From positions 1 through 27,053 of the forward strand of contig JABITU010000074.1 in NCBI GenBank assembly GCA_018668195.1: DNA of 27,053 nt, written 5' to 3'. The notes under the pieces were generated by a model. That model was not told the DNA's origin, did not search any database, and worked only from the letters and a program-made list of their open reading frames with translations. Numbering within the stretch: position 1 is the stretch's first letter; every line of letters begins with the position of its first letter. Source of the DNA: Tateyamaria sp. GTDB lineage: Bacteria > Pseudomonadota > Alphaproteobacteria > Rhodobacterales > Rhodobacteraceae. The position numbers and the translations under genes are program-made. This document shows positions 18,965 through 27,053 of the stretch, in pieces.

Positions 18965-21838
18965 TCACACGCCCTCCTTTGCGAGGTCCCCGGGCGATGG
19001 ATCGTCACGAGACGGGTCTATATCCATTGGATGCTCGACCTCTGGGGTGTGCACGCGGCGCGCTAACCTTGAGAAGCTTTCAAGTGACAGCATCACAGCA
19101 CCGACAACCGCCAGAAAAACACCCAAGTCAAACAAGGCGGCGGTTGCCAGTTCGAATTTTTCGAATGGAGGGATGCGGACATAAGTGAAATCTGACGTCA
19201 GGAACGGCTTGCCCACAAACCACGATCCGATCCCGGTCAGGCCCGCAATCAGGACCCCCGCGCCGATGATACCGTGATAGGGATAGCGCAATCGCGCCGA
19301 CGTCCATGAAAAACCGCTGGCCATGTACTGCATCACCACGGCAATGGACACGATTAACCCGGCAATAAATCCTCCGCCAGGTTCGTTGTGGCCACGCAGG
19401 AAAATATAAAAGCCGACCATTAATGCAACGGGCATCAAAACGCGGGTCAGAACGACCATCATCATCGGGTGCATGTCACCTGCGCGCAGCTGATCCGGCA
19501 GGCGATTAAGCAGACGAGCACGCACCGGGCCGGATAAGAGCGCCTCGGTCAATGCATAGATCACCAGTGCCGCAATGCCGAGCACGATGATCTCACCGTA
19601 GGTGTCAAAGCCTCGGAAATCGACAAGGATCACATTAACCACATTTGTGCCGCCGCCGCCCTTGTATGAATTGGCAAGGTGGAATTCAGAGATCGGTACC
19701 CCAATCGCATCGCGCATCAAGAAATAGTAGGCGAGCCCCATAGTCGCCAACCCTCCGAGGATCGCAACGCCGGCATCGCGTGTACGCAACAATACTGAGC
19801 TTTCGACAGGTGTTCTGTTTGGTAGAAAATTGAGCGCCAGCAAAAGCAGAATGATTGTCACCACTTCAACCGTAATCTGTGTCATGGCCAGATCGGGGGC
19901 GCTGAACAGTATAAAACCGATAGAAACCATAAGCCCAACAATGCCAATTAAAATCAGCGATAACAGCCGGTTTCGATGTAGGAACACCAGACCGCAGGTC
20001 GCGGCAACCAGCATCAACCATCCGGCAATTAAAACGGGACTTGCAGGCTGCATGCTCCGACTAGCAGCTGCCACAGTTCCCGTGTTCCAAGCATAAAAAC
20101 CCGATCCTACAATTGCGACCATGGCAATTGCCGCATATCGCGTGAACGCGCCATTATGCGTTGATTGAATAACGGTCCGCGCAATGTTTACCGCACCGGC
20201 TATAATAGCTTCGAATATGGTTTTGGCCTCGGGTCGCGGTGAAATATCCCACAGGCGCAACGCGGGGCGATAGGCTGACAACAGCGCCAAGCCACCAACC
20301 ACCGCGATAAGCGACATGTACAGGGCTGGCACCAAACCGTGCCAGATTTTGAGGTGGGCCTTGGGCATCAAAGCTGCATCGCCAATAACAGAGGCAGTAA
20401 CAATGCGCACTATTGGCTCGGCAAGAAACGGTGCAATGCCAATCAATACGACAAGCACGACAAGGATCGCAGGCGGTAGCCAAAGACCGGAGCCCGGGTC
20501 ATGCGGCTTGGCCGGGTAATCCTTGCGCTTTGGGCCCAGAAAGACATGCCCGATGAAACGAAACGAATAGGCCGCCGAAAATAGTGATCCGATCACAGCA
20601 AATGCTGGCACAAGCCAAGGGAAGCCAAAAAGTACGGTGTGTGTTGTCTCTTCAAGCATCATCTCTTTGGACAGGAACCCGTTCAGCAGCGGGATGCCGG
20701 CCATGGACAAAGCAGCAAGTGTTACGATGCAAAAGGTGATCGGCATCAGATGTCGTAAGCCGCCCAGTCTGCGGATATCTCTGGTATGTGTTTCGTGATC
20801 AATGATCCCGGCTGACATAAACAGCGCTGCTTTGAACGTTGCGTGATTGAGAATGTGAAACACTGCAGCCATTGCACCAAAGGCCGTTCCCGTCCCCAAA
20901 AGCATCGTGATCAGCCCAAGATGGCTGACAGTGGAAAACGCCAAAAGTGATTTGAGGTCATGCTTGAAAAGCGCAATCACCGCCCCCAGTACCATTGTGA
21001 CAAGGCCAGCGGTCGTGACAATCGCAAACCATTCCGGCGTGCCCGATAGCACTGGCCACATCCGCGCCATGAGAAAGATACCGGCCTTCACCATTGTGGC
21101 TGAATGCAGGTAGGCCGAAACCGGTGTTGGGGCGGCCATGGCGTGTGGCAACCAGAAGTGAAACGGGAATTGCGCAGATTTGGTGAAACAGCCCAACAAG
21201 ATTAGGATCAGCGCCGACAGATAAAGTGGTGACTCCTGAATGATGTCGCGGTTCTGCAGGATCACACTCAGGTCATAACTGCCTGCGATTTGCCCCAAAA
21301 TGAGCATCCCCGCAATCATCGCAAGACCACCCATGCCGGTGACGGTCAAAGCCATCCGCGCGCCCTGTCTGCCTTCGGGTAGATGTTTCCAATACCCGAT
21401 AAGCAGGAACGACGAGAGCGACGTCAGTTCCCAAAAAACCAGTAAGAGCAATATGTTGTCGCTTAAGACAATCCCGACCATCGCCCCTTGGAATAGCAAC
21501 AAATAGGTGAAAAACTCACCCATATTGTCTTCTCTAGCCAGGTAGAACCGCGCATATGCGATGATCAATAGACCGATGCCAAGAATAAGGAAGGCAAAGA
21601 AAAACCCAAGGCCGTCCAGCATGAGGGTAAAATTTAGCCCAAGCGATGGCACCCAATCAACCCGGGCCGTCACCAGATCTCCTGCGATCACAGCAGGCAG
21701 ATTTGTCAGTAAGCCGATCATAGCAGCCAGCGACACGGTAAACGTCACCCCGGCGCAAGCCTGTCTTCCGGCTGAGTTCATCAAGCCCGGCAAGAGTGCG
21801 CCGAGGAACGGCAAGGCAACGATCAGAAAGAGTGACAC
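18965..21838 (-). CDS. mrpA: Fused monovalent cation/H+ antiporter subunits A and B (PhaAB type)
   Basis: 957 residues from GTG 21838, preceded by AGGAG (21844-21848); a TTG-started frame from 21868 is longer but has no ribosome site. Residues 1-~500 are NuoL-like with FWELTS (Glu137), CFTKSAQFPFHFWLP (Lys220) and HSATMVKAGIF (Lys251), the proton-channel residues. The MrpA C-terminal part follows (VEVVTIILLLLALNFLPNR), then from about residue 790 a complete MrpB domain (MHPMMMVVLTRVLMPVALMV, HNEPGGGFIAGL). The A-B fusion is the pattern known from rhizobial pha operons. It drives Na+/K+ efflux for pH and salt tolerance. IS remnants begin about 90 bases upstream. Confidence 0.95.
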   Translation of the reverse strand: MSLFLIVALPFLGALLPGLMNSAGRQACAGVTFTVSLAAMIGLLTNLPAVIAGDLVTARVDWVPSLGLNFTLMLDGLGFFFAFLILGIGLLIIAYARFYLAREDNMGEFFTYLLLFQGAMVGIVLSDNILLLLVFWELTSLSSFLLIGYWKHLPEGRQGARMALTVTGMGGLAMIAGMLILGQIAGSYDLSVILQNRDIIQESPLYLSALILILLGCFTKSAQFPFHFWLPHAMAAPTPVSAYLHSATMVKAGIFLMARMWPVLSGTPEWFAIVTTAGLVTMVLGAVIALFKHDLKSLLAFSTVSHLGLITMLLGTGTAFGAMAAVFHILNHATFKAALFMSAGIIDHETHTRDIRRLGGLRHLMPITFCIVTLAALSMAGIPLLNGFLSKEMMLEETTHTVLFGFPWLVPAFAVIGSLFSAAYSFRFIGHVFLGPKRKDYPAKPHDPGSGLWLPPAILVVLVVLIGIAPFLAEPIVRIVTASVIGDAALMPKAHLKIWHGLVPALYMSLIAVVGGLALLSAYRPALRLWDISPRPEAKTIFEAIIAGAVNIARTVIQSTHNGAFTRYAAIAMVAIVGSGFYAWNTGTVAAASRSMQPASPVLIAGWLMLVAATCGLVFLHRNRLLSLILIGIVGLMVSIGFILFSAPDLAMTQITVEVVTIILLLLALNFLPNRTPVESSVLLRTRDAGVAILGGLATMGLAYYFLMRDAIGVPISEFHLANSYKGGGGTNVVNVILVDFRGFDTYGEIIVLGIAALVIYALTEALLSGPVRARLLNRLPDQLRAGDMHPMMMVVLTRVLMPVALMVGFYIFLRGHNEPGGGFIAGLIVSIAVVMQYMASGFSWTSARLRYPYHGIIGAGVLIAGLTGIGSWFVGKPFLTSDFTYVRIPPFEKFELATAALFDLGVFLAVVGAVMLSLESFSRLARRVHTPEVEHPMDIDPSRDDPSPGDLAKEGV

Positions 21839-21843
21839 GCGAA

Positions 21844-21848
21844 CTCCT
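21844..21848 (-). promoter_or_regulatory. Ribosome binding site AGGAG that sets the mrpA GTG start
   Basis: AGGAG is five bases ahead of GTG 21838 and decides this start over the TTG at 21868. Confidence 0.6.
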
Positions 21849-21928
21849 GTAGTTTTCTGTGCGTCCAAGTGTGAGCCGGTAAATTACTTAACTTTGATTG
21901 GAAAGACCACCAGAATAGCTTGCCTTTT

Positions 21929-22106
21929 TGACCTGCCCCCCACCCACTTAGGCTCCCTCGTTCATAATGAGAGTCTGCAGGTTCAATTTTCATATTACTC
22001 AGTTTGAGCTTGGGCAAGCGCGACCTGCGCGGAGCCTGCGAATTGTTCAAGCGCTCGGCGCGCCACTACGGGTGTCTTATTGCTCATTGATGAATGTGGG
22101 CTGCCT
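21929..22106 (-). mobile_element. 3' remnant of a second IS3-like element, cut by the IS at 22107
   Basis: Read on the - strand from 22106, the frame gives PHSSMSNKTPVVARRALEQF and ends at a TAA (21995-21997). This is the C-terminal tail pattern of IS3-family transposases (RPHSSLG..TP). About 65 bases further on, TGACCTGCCCCCC (written on the + strand from 21929) looks like the outer end of such an element. The rest of this element is not found on the far side of the inserted IS, so it has been deleted. The assignment rests on pattern memory, not a search. Confidence 0.5.
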
Positions 22107-22134
22107 TGGACCAGTCGCGCTTTTGTGCCGCCCC
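22107..22134 (+). repeat. IS3 terminal inverted repeat, end next to orfB
   Basis: Starts TGGACCAGTCGCG and ends TGCCGCCCC; it matches the opposite end at 23 of 28 positions (mismatches at 7, 14, 18, 19 and 26). Confidence 0.8.
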
Positions 22135-22144
22135 AAGTGCTCGT

Positions 22145-23060
22145 TTAAGTCACCTTACGTTCGAAGGCGACAGGGCTTTTCCAGCCCAGTGCTGAGTGTC
22201 GGCAGCGCAGATTATAGTAGCCGTTGATGTACTGAAAAATTGCGACTTCAGCTTCCCGCCGTGTTTTCCATGACCGCCGCCAGATCAGCTCTGCCTTGAT
22301 GGTTTTGAAGAACGCCTCGACGGCGGCGTTCTGCGATTTCAGATTATCCCCCTGATCATCTCATCTGCTTCGCAGACCGTCTTTGAACTCGTATCAATTG
22401 CCTTTGCCGCTCATCAATACCCTGAAGCCATGCTGGCATAGGACCTTCTGATGATCATGAGAACAATATTGGCTGCCACGATCCGTGTGGTGGATGCAGC
22501 CCTTGGGCGGTGACCGGAATGCAATCGCCATCTTCAGCGCCCTAATTGCCAGATCGCGCTTCATGCAATTACTGACGGCCCAACCAACGACGCACCGGGA
22601 ATGCAGGTCCAGCATGACAGCCAGGTACAACCATCCCTCACGCGTCCAAATGTAACTGTTGTCGCGCGCCCACTTATGGTTTGGCGCATCTGCGATAAAG
22701 TCCCGATCCAGCAGGTTCGGCGCTATGTTGAACTTATGGTCGCTGTCGATTGTCACCTTTTGTTTGCGGGTCCTGACCACGGTTATTCCGCTCTGACGCA
22801 TCAGACGACCAACACGACGATGGCCAACATCCAAACCGATCTCCTTCAACTCTTCAGTCATCCTTGGCCGACGGTAGCTGCCAAGGCTGAGACGATACTG
22901 CTCCTTGATGTGCGCAAGCGTGATTAAGTCAGACCGCTGCCTTCGGCTGGCAGGACGGTTGCGGAATGCGCATAGCACGCGTGTGCTGACGCCAACGACA
23001 TCACACAACCGATTGGCTGGGAAGCTGTATGTGTGTTCTTCGACAAACCTAAATCTTTAT
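22145..23060 (-). pseudogene. IS3-family transposase OrfB (DDE), broken
   Basis: The integrase-like OrfB of an IS3 element. From about 23060 the frame gives FVEEHTYSFPANRLCDVVGV, the HTH_21-type region YRLSLGSYRRPRMTEEL, then the catalytic core: first Asp in KWARDNSYIWT (usually DITYIWT), second Asp in HHTDRGSQY, and the Glu in AAVEAFFKTIK. Between GKGN and NAAVEAFF lie 66 bases instead of the usual nine: a 57-base, frame-keeping insertion with an in-frame TGA, plus a TGA where TGC (Cys) is expected. The frame resumes and ends with RHSALGWKSPVAFERKVT. The protein would be truncated before the catalytic Glu. Confidence 0.85.
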
Positions 23061-23330
23061 GCTTTAGGCCCGCGAAGAACTGGGTGGCCTTTTTTAGAAT
23101 TTCCCTCTCCTCCTTCAGGAGCCTGATCTCGCATCAAAGCCGATCATTCTCTTGAGCGAGGGTCAAATATTCTTTAGAAACCACGTCCGTATCTTGGTGC
23201 GCAACGATCCATTTGTTCAGCGTCGGCATGCCAACCCCAGAGCGTAAGCCACCTGCTTGCGCATCAGTCCACTGGTCAATGCAATACGCACCGCATCCTG
23301 GCGGAATTCGTCCGTCCGTTTTGGTCCCAT
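23009..23330 (-). pseudogene. IS3-family transposase OrfA (helix-turn-helix), broken
   Basis: Starts at ATG 23330 with MGPKRTDEFRQDAVRIALTS and continues to QVAYALG. One base is then missing near 23230, and the next frame continues GVGMPTLNKWIVAHQDTDVV. A TGA replaces an Arg codon after AQENDRL (around 23133), after which the leucine-zipper-like EIRLLKEEREILKKATQFF follows. So there are two lesions. OrfA binds the IS ends and normally fuses to OrfB by -1 frameshifting. The 3' limit is approximate. Confidence 0.8.
23089..23095 (-). promoter_or_regulatory. A-AAA-AAG slippery heptamer for -1 frameshifting (IS3 OrfAB)
   Basis: In the OrfA frame the sequence reads CTA AAA AAG, which places the heptamer in the phase needed for -1 slippage, and OrfB is indeed in the -1 frame. 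It is a relic, since both reading frames are already broken. Confidence 0.7.
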
Positions 23331-23365
23331 AGTCAGTCTCCTTTGGTGCTGTAAATGTAATCAAA

Positions 23366-23393
23366 GGAGCGGCATCAAACCGCGACAGGTCCA
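23366..23393 (-). repeat. IS3 terminal inverted repeat, end next to orfA
   Basis: Read on the - strand it starts TGGACCTGTCGCG and ends TGCCGCTCC, matching the other end at 23 of 28 positions. It marks the outer boundary of the element on the icd side. Confidence 0.8.
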
Positions 23394-23421
23394 GTCAGAA
23401 GAGAAGATCACTTCGGGTGCA

Positions 23422-23456
23422 CTTCATCCGCGCGGGATAAATGCATGCGCGGATGA
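23422..23456 (-). terminator. Long hairpin just after icd, likely transcript end
   Basis: Perfect 11-base stem TTCATCCGCGC / GCGCGGATGAA with a 13-base loop, 17 bases after the icd stop. The T-run (CTTTTT) lies before the stem on the icd transcript, not after it, so it is not a classical intrinsic terminator. Its place suggests that it ends or protects the icd mRNA. Confidence 0.5.
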
Positions 23457-23473
23457 AAAAGAAGCAGGTAGCA

Positions 23474-25663
23474 TCAGCCCATAATTCGGTTCAGTGTCTG
23501 CGAAGGCCGCATAACATCAGCAGTTTTGTTCGAATCCGTACGGTAGTATCCGCCCAGATCGACCGTAGGGCCTTGTGCTTCTGCTAACTCGGAAAGGATC
23601 TGCGCCTCGTTGTTGGTCAGTGCCTCAGCGACAGGGGTGAAATGTGCCGCCAGATCTGCATCCTCGGTCTGGGCGGCCAGTGCTTCGGCCCAATAGCGCG
23701 CAAACCAATAGTGACTGTCGCGATTATCAGGCTCTTTCCCCTTGCGTGACGGCGAGTGCCCGTGATCAAGGATACCCTGAGTTGCGGCGTCTACCGCATT
23801 GCCGAGCACCCGCGCCTTGGCATTTCCGCGACTGTCCGCAAGGAACGTCAGACTTTCACCCAAGGCACAGAACTCGCCCAAACTGTCCCAGCGCAAGTGA
23901 TTTTCCTCGACCAATTGTTGAACATGTTTCGGAGCAGAACCGCCTGCGCCGGTCTCAAACAGGCCACCACCATTCATTAGTTTGACGATCGAAAGCATTT
24001 TGGCCGATGTTGCCAACTCGAGGATGGGAAACAAATCTGTCAAATAATCACGCAGAACGTTGCCAGTAATGGCAATGGCATTCTCGCCTTTGGTAATCGT
24101 CTCGAACGACGCACGGGTGGCCGCACGTGGCGCCATGATTTCAAACTTGTCCGTAACACCCTGCGCCTCGAGTATCGGCGTGACATAGGCGATCAGTTCA
24201 GCATCATGTGCACGGCCGGCATCCAGCCAAAAAATCGCTCGACAGCCTTCGGCCTTTTGGCGCGCGATCGCCAAATTCACCCAATCTTCGATCGGGGCCT
24301 TGCGCGCCGATGCCGAACGCCAAATGTCACCTGCGTCGACCGCATGCTGATGCAGAACCGTGCCATCATCGAGGATCATTTTGACGGTACCCGCCTCGGG
24401 GATCTCGAACGTTGTGGGGTGCGAGCCGTATTCCTCGGCCTTTTGCGCCATCAGGCCAATGTTCTGAACAGTTCCAGCCGTGGCCGGGTTCAGTTTTCCA
24501 TTTTCTTTGAAGAACTTGATGGTTTCATCATAGACCGGGGCATAGGAATTGTCGGGGATGACACAGTTGGTATCTGCCTCTTTGCCGTTTGGACCCCAAC
24601 CCTTGCCCCCTGCCCGGATCAGCGCGGGCATCGAGGCATCGATAATCACGTCTGACGAGACATGCAGGTTGGTGATGCCTTTGTCGCTGTCGACCATGTA
24701 CATCGGCGGCTGGTTGGCCATGCAGGCATCAATATCCGCCATGATTTCTGCGTTATCCTTGACCCGCGCAAGCAGATCGCCAAGACCGGAATTTGCATTC
24801 ACGCCCAGATCAGCCAAGGCGGCGCCGTGTGTTTCAAAAACGGGCGCGAGATAGGCTCTGACGCCGTGACCAAACAAGATCGGATCAGACACCTTCATCA
24901 TGGTGGCCTTGAGATGCAGAGAAAACAGAATGCCCTGGGCCTTGGTTTTCTCGATCTCGGCGGAAAGAAAAGACTTGAGGGCGGCTGCACTCATGAATGT
25001 GGCATCCACAACCGTGCCTGCGGGATATTCGATGCCGTCCTTGAGAACAATGTTGCCGGTCGCTGTCTCAAGCACGATGCTGGCGGTCGCAGCCTTATCG
25101 AGCGTGGCGGAGACTTCGTTGGAAAAGAAATCATTGCCCGACATGGAGGAAACATGCGTCTTGCTGTCGGCTGACCAGTCGCCCATGCGGTGCGGGTTGT
25201 TTTGCGCAAAACTTTTGACTGCTTTGGCCGCGCGGCGGTCCGAGTTGCCTTCGCGCAGAACCGGGTTCACCGCAGAGCCCTTGATACCATCATATTTCGC
25301 GCGCACCGCTTTTTCGGCGTCTGTCGATGGCGCTTCGGGGTAATCAGGCAGCGCGTAGCCTTGGCTTTGCAGCTCTTTGATGGCCGCAACCAGTTGCGGG
25401 ACTGAGGCTGAAATATTTGGCAACTTGATCACGTTGGCCTCTGCCGTTTTCACCAGACGGCCAAGCTCGGCCAGGTCATCTGCTTGCCGCTGATCTGCAT
25501 TCAGAAACTCCGGGAACGTCGCAAGTATGCGCCCCGCAAGGCTGATGTCTTTTGTGCCCACAGATACGCCTGCCGCAGCGGCGAATTTCTGGATGATCGG
25601 AAGAAAGGACGCAGAGGCCAGTTCGGGCGCTTCGTCTACCTTGGTGTAAATGATATCGGACAT
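23474..25663 (-). CDS. icd: NADP-dependent isocitrate dehydrogenase, monomeric type
   Basis: 729 residues from ATG 25663, with AGGAG a few bases upstream. The enzyme turns isocitrate into 2-oxoglutarate and CO2 with NADP+ in the TCA cycle. The length (about 740 usual) and sequence are those of the monomeric IDH class, unrelated in size to the ~45 kDa homodimeric form. Key stretches: [13 protein letters not shown] (133-145) for isocitrate, [44 protein letters not shown] with metal-binding Asp residues, [13 protein letters not shown], and [16 protein letters not shown] with NADP-binding residues further on. Single gene with a terminator-like hairpin behind it. Confidence 0.97.
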   Translation of the reverse strand: MSDIIYTKVDEAPELASASFLPIIQKFAAAAGVSVGTKDISLAGRILATFPEFLNADQRQADDLAELGRLVKTAEANVIKLPNISASVPQLVAAIKELQSQGYALPDYPEAPSTDAEKAVRAKYDGIKGSAVNPVLREGNSDRRAAKAVKSFAQNNPHRMGDWSADSKTHVSSMSGNDFFSNEVSATLDKAATASIVLETATGNIVLKDGIEYPAGTVVDATFMSAAALKSFLSAEIEKTKAQGILFSLHLKATMMKVSDPILFGHGVRAYLAPVFETHGAALADLGVNANSGLGDLLARVKDNAEIMADIDACMANQPPMYMVDSDKGITNLHVSSDVIIDASMPALIRAGGKGWGPNGKEADTNCVIPDNSYAPVYDETIKFFKENGKLNPATAGTVQNIGLMAQKAEEYGSHPTTFEIPEAGTVKMILDDGTVLHQHAVDAGDIWRSASARKAPIEDWVNLAIARQKAEGCRAIFWLDAGRAHDAELIAYVTPILEAQGVTDKFEIMAPRAATRASFETITKGENAIAITGNVLRDYLTDLFPILELATSAKMLSIVKLMNGGGLFETGAGGSAPKHVQQLVEENHLRWDSLGEFCALGESLTFLADSRGNAKARVLGNAVDAATQGILDHGHSPSRKGKEPDNRDSHYWFARYWAEALAAQTEDADLAAHFTPVAEALTNNEAQILSELAEAQGPTVDLGGYYRTDSNKTADVMRPSQTLNRIMG

Positions 25664-26015
25664 CGGATGCTCCTGATCGCTGGGTTTTGGGCCTCATAGC
25701 CGATGCAAAGACCAAGGTCGACAGTATACCGTCGTATACGGCGCGACAAATTGCGCCAATTTTAATCCAGACAGTAATACCGTTTTATAGCTGCTGCGGA
25801 TTTAGTAGCGTGCCCCAAAACTGTTTTTGGTAATCTGCTGAACGACTGTCCCACCATTGGTCGCCGTAACTAACTGGCCCGTCCTGTGGGTTATATCATT
25901 CACTTCGGTTATGGGCATGTCAGGCTCAGTATTCTTGCGAGTCTTGAAGAATACATCGTTCGTAGCGTGCTGAGCGTAAGACGCAAAACTATGTCCGGCG
26001 TTTCCATCTCAAGGG
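25664..26015. other. 352-base intergenic region upstream of icd
   Basis: Both flanking genes are on the - strand, so this region holds the icd promoter and the 3' end of the GlxA-type regulator gene. Apart from a pair of GTATAC motifs near icd, no gene, RNA or clear promoter was recognised. Frames crossing it on the + strand have no family character. Confidence 0.6.
25724..25739. promoter_or_regulatory. Pair of GTATAC palindromes ten bases apart, candidate operator
   Basis: GTATAC at 25724-25729 and again at 25734-25739, one helical turn apart, 60-76 bases ahead of the icd start. GTATAC-centred sites are typical for some GntR-family repressors (known from the family, not tested here). A chance pair is possible. 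Confidence 0.3.
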
Positions 26016-26963
26016 TCAGCTTTGTACCTTTCGCATGCCGCTCGGCGTCTGGCCAAACTGGGCGCGAAAGGCGCGGGTCATCGCGCTGCCATTGTCATAG
26101 CCGCAACGCTGCGCGATTTCGAAAATCGGCAAATCAGTATCCGCTACCAGTTGCCGTGCCTGTGTCAGACGTAATCGCCGATACACAGCCTGTGGCGTCG
26201 CATTCAGAGCTGTGGCCATGCGCTGTTCCAGCGTTTTTTGCGTGCACCCAATGCTGCGTGCCAGTTCTGAAATCGTTAACGGCGCTTCTACCGTACTCTG
26301 CATTAAAGCAAGTGCCTTGTTCACCGTTTTGCCGCCACCCGTGGCAAGTGGCAGGGGTCGGTCCACCGCATCACGCGACATAAACAAATGTGCGACATCC
26401 ATTGCCAAAAGTGGGCCATGATCCCGCGCGATCAGGTGAATGATCAGGTCAAAAGCCGCCATAGCGCCAGAACACGTAATCCGGTCTCGATCAATAATAA
26501 ATCTTTCGCGCACGACATCGACCTCTGGGAACCGTTCGGCGAATGCTGTCGTTTCATCCCAGTGGATTGTGGCTGTGTAGCCATCCAGCAAACCAGCCTG
26601 CGCCAACAGCCAACTGCCCGTGTCAAAGCCAGCTAACCTGTTATAACGGGCAGCCACGCCAAGCAAAGTGCGCGCCAGAGGACGCGCAGGGATACGCCGA
26701 ACACCATAGGACGGCATCAGCACCAATGTATCGCCCTGCGCTGCGGCCACCGCATGATGCGGCGTAACCTTGAGCCCGCTGGAGCTGAGCACCGGATCGC
26801 CCTGGGTGGTGCAAAACCGCCATTCATAAAGAACCCGGCCAGCCAAAGTATTCGCAGCCCTCAACGGCTCAACCGTATTGGCCAAACAGTGGTTGGAAAA
26901 CGCGTCGAACAAAAAAATGTCGAAACGCTGTGAAGTGGATGCAGATTTTTCCCAACTTAGCAT
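26016..26963 (-). CDS. GlxA-family transcriptional regulator (DJ-1/PfpI-like domain plus AraC-type HTH)
   Basis: 315 residues from ATG 26963. Residues 13-190 form a class-I glutamine-amidotransferase-like (DJ-1/PfpI) domain, with AGFDTGSWLLAQAGLLDGYT where enzymes of the fold have a nucleophilic Cys. Here the site is Asp114, so it is a ligand sensor rather than an enzyme. Residues 220-315 are the AraC double helix-turn-helix (TISELARSIGCTQKTLEQRM and IFEIAQRCGYDNGSAMTRAF). Relatives control carnitine, choline/glycine-betaine or arginine breakdown. A divergent gene begins 78 bases away and is the most likely target, possibly with autoregulation. Confidence 0.92.
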   Translation of the reverse strand: MLSWEKSASTSQRFDIFLFDAFSNHCLANTVEPLRAANTLAGRVLYEWRFCTTQGDPVLSSSGLKVTPHHAVAAAQGDTLVLMPSYGVRRIPARPLARTLLGVAARYNRLAGFDTGSWLLAQAGLLDGYTATIHWDETTAFAERFPEVDVVRERFIIDRDRITCSGAMAAFDLIIHLIARDHGPLLAMDVAHLFMSRDAVDRPLPLATGGGKTVNKALALMQSTVEAPLTISELARSIGCTQKTLEQRMATALNATPQAVYRRLRLTQARQLVADTDLPIFEIAQRCGYDNGSAMTRAFRAQFGQTPSGMRKVQS

Positions 26964-27040
26964 GATAAGTGACTAACTGTGCACGCCATGTCAAAGCAAG
27001 ACGCGATTGAATAGCGCATCACACTCGTGGAGAAACGCAC

Positions 27041-27053
27041 ATGAATTTTGGAC
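27041..27053 (+). CDS. Start of a divergent gene cut by the right window edge
   Basis: ATG at 27041 with a good ribosome site GGAGA at 27029-27033, seven bases ahead. Only four codons (MNFG) are visible, so no function can be given. The 77-base gap to the GlxA-type regulator on the other strand suggests a shared, regulated promoter region. Confidence 0.5.

Larger units (their letters stand above)
22107..23393 (-). mobile_element. IS3-family insertion sequence, complete ends, decayed transposase (1287 bp)
   Basis: The ends are defined by inverted repeats matching at 23 of 28 positions, starting TGGACC on both strands, and by transposase genes filling the space between. It carries orfA (from 23330) and orfB (to 22145) with a frameshift, nonsense codons and a 57-base insertion, so it should not move by itself. 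No 3-base target duplication remains (CCT to the left, GTC to the right), which points to an old insertion or a deletion at one side. It sits between mrpAB and icd. Confidence 0.85.

Noticed and set aside
21823..22050. 75-codon open frame on the - strand upstream of mrpAB
   Set aside because: It crosses the second IS remnant in a different frame from the transposase tail and has no family character.
22104..23396. 3-base target duplication around the IS3 element
   Set aside because: The flanks are CCT and GTC; they do not match, so no duplication can be claimed.
25886..26383. 165-codon open frame on the + strand
   Set aside because: Mostly antisense to the GlxA-type regulator; composition is not protein-like.

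Overview
The window looks like a piece of chromosome from a marine alphaproteobacterium of the Rhodobacterales (Roseobacter group). This is inferred from gene content and style: a fused MrpA-MrpB antiporter subunit in a six-gene operon, monomeric NADP-isocitrate dehydrogenase, KatG, a GlxA/AraC regulator, many ATGA/GTGA start-stop overlaps and moderately high GC. No rRNA, CRISPR array or phage module is visible.

Left block (1-7080, + strand): a tight sugar or sugar-acid catabolic operon. It holds four Gfo/Idh/MocA-type NAD(P)-dependent oxidoreductases (the first cut by the window edge), a mannonate dehydratase (uxuA), a beta-hydroxyacid dehydrogenase and a xylose-isomerase-like TIM-barrel protein. 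Most junctions overlap by four bases; the one real gap (5134-5287) may hold an internal promoter. No transporter or regulator lies inside the visible part. The plausible logic is oxidation or epimerisation of an unusual sugar (acid), dehydration to a 2-keto-3-deoxy acid and further oxidation, but the substrate cannot be read from sequence.

Middle block (7081-13280): a lone UDP-N-acetylhexosamine 6-dehydrogenase (TviB/WbpO type) sits between two diverged copies of a ~98 bp direct repeat. Then, on the - strand, come pxpB-pxpC-pxpA (5-oxoprolinase), a frameshifted and truncated YcaQ-like pseudogene, and a LacI-family regulator of the GntR (gluconate) type. A tRNA-Arg(CCT) gene on the + strand closes the block.

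Right block (13281-27053, mostly - strand): katG; the six-gene Mrp antiporter operon (mrpAB fusion, C, D, E, F, G); a decayed IS3-family element (22107-23393) whose 23/28 terminal inverted repeats can be seen and which cuts the 3' end of a second IS3-like element (remnant 21929-22106); the large monomeric icd gene; a GlxA-type AraC regulator; and the first codons of a divergent gene at the right edge. The IS remnants lie about 90 bp upstream of the Mrp operon, so its promoter has probably been remodelled.

I see no clear new defence or mobile system. The points most worth a second look are the multi-oxidoreductase sugar operon, the repeats flanking the nucleotide-sugar dehydrogenase, the nested IS remnants and the broken YcaQ gene.
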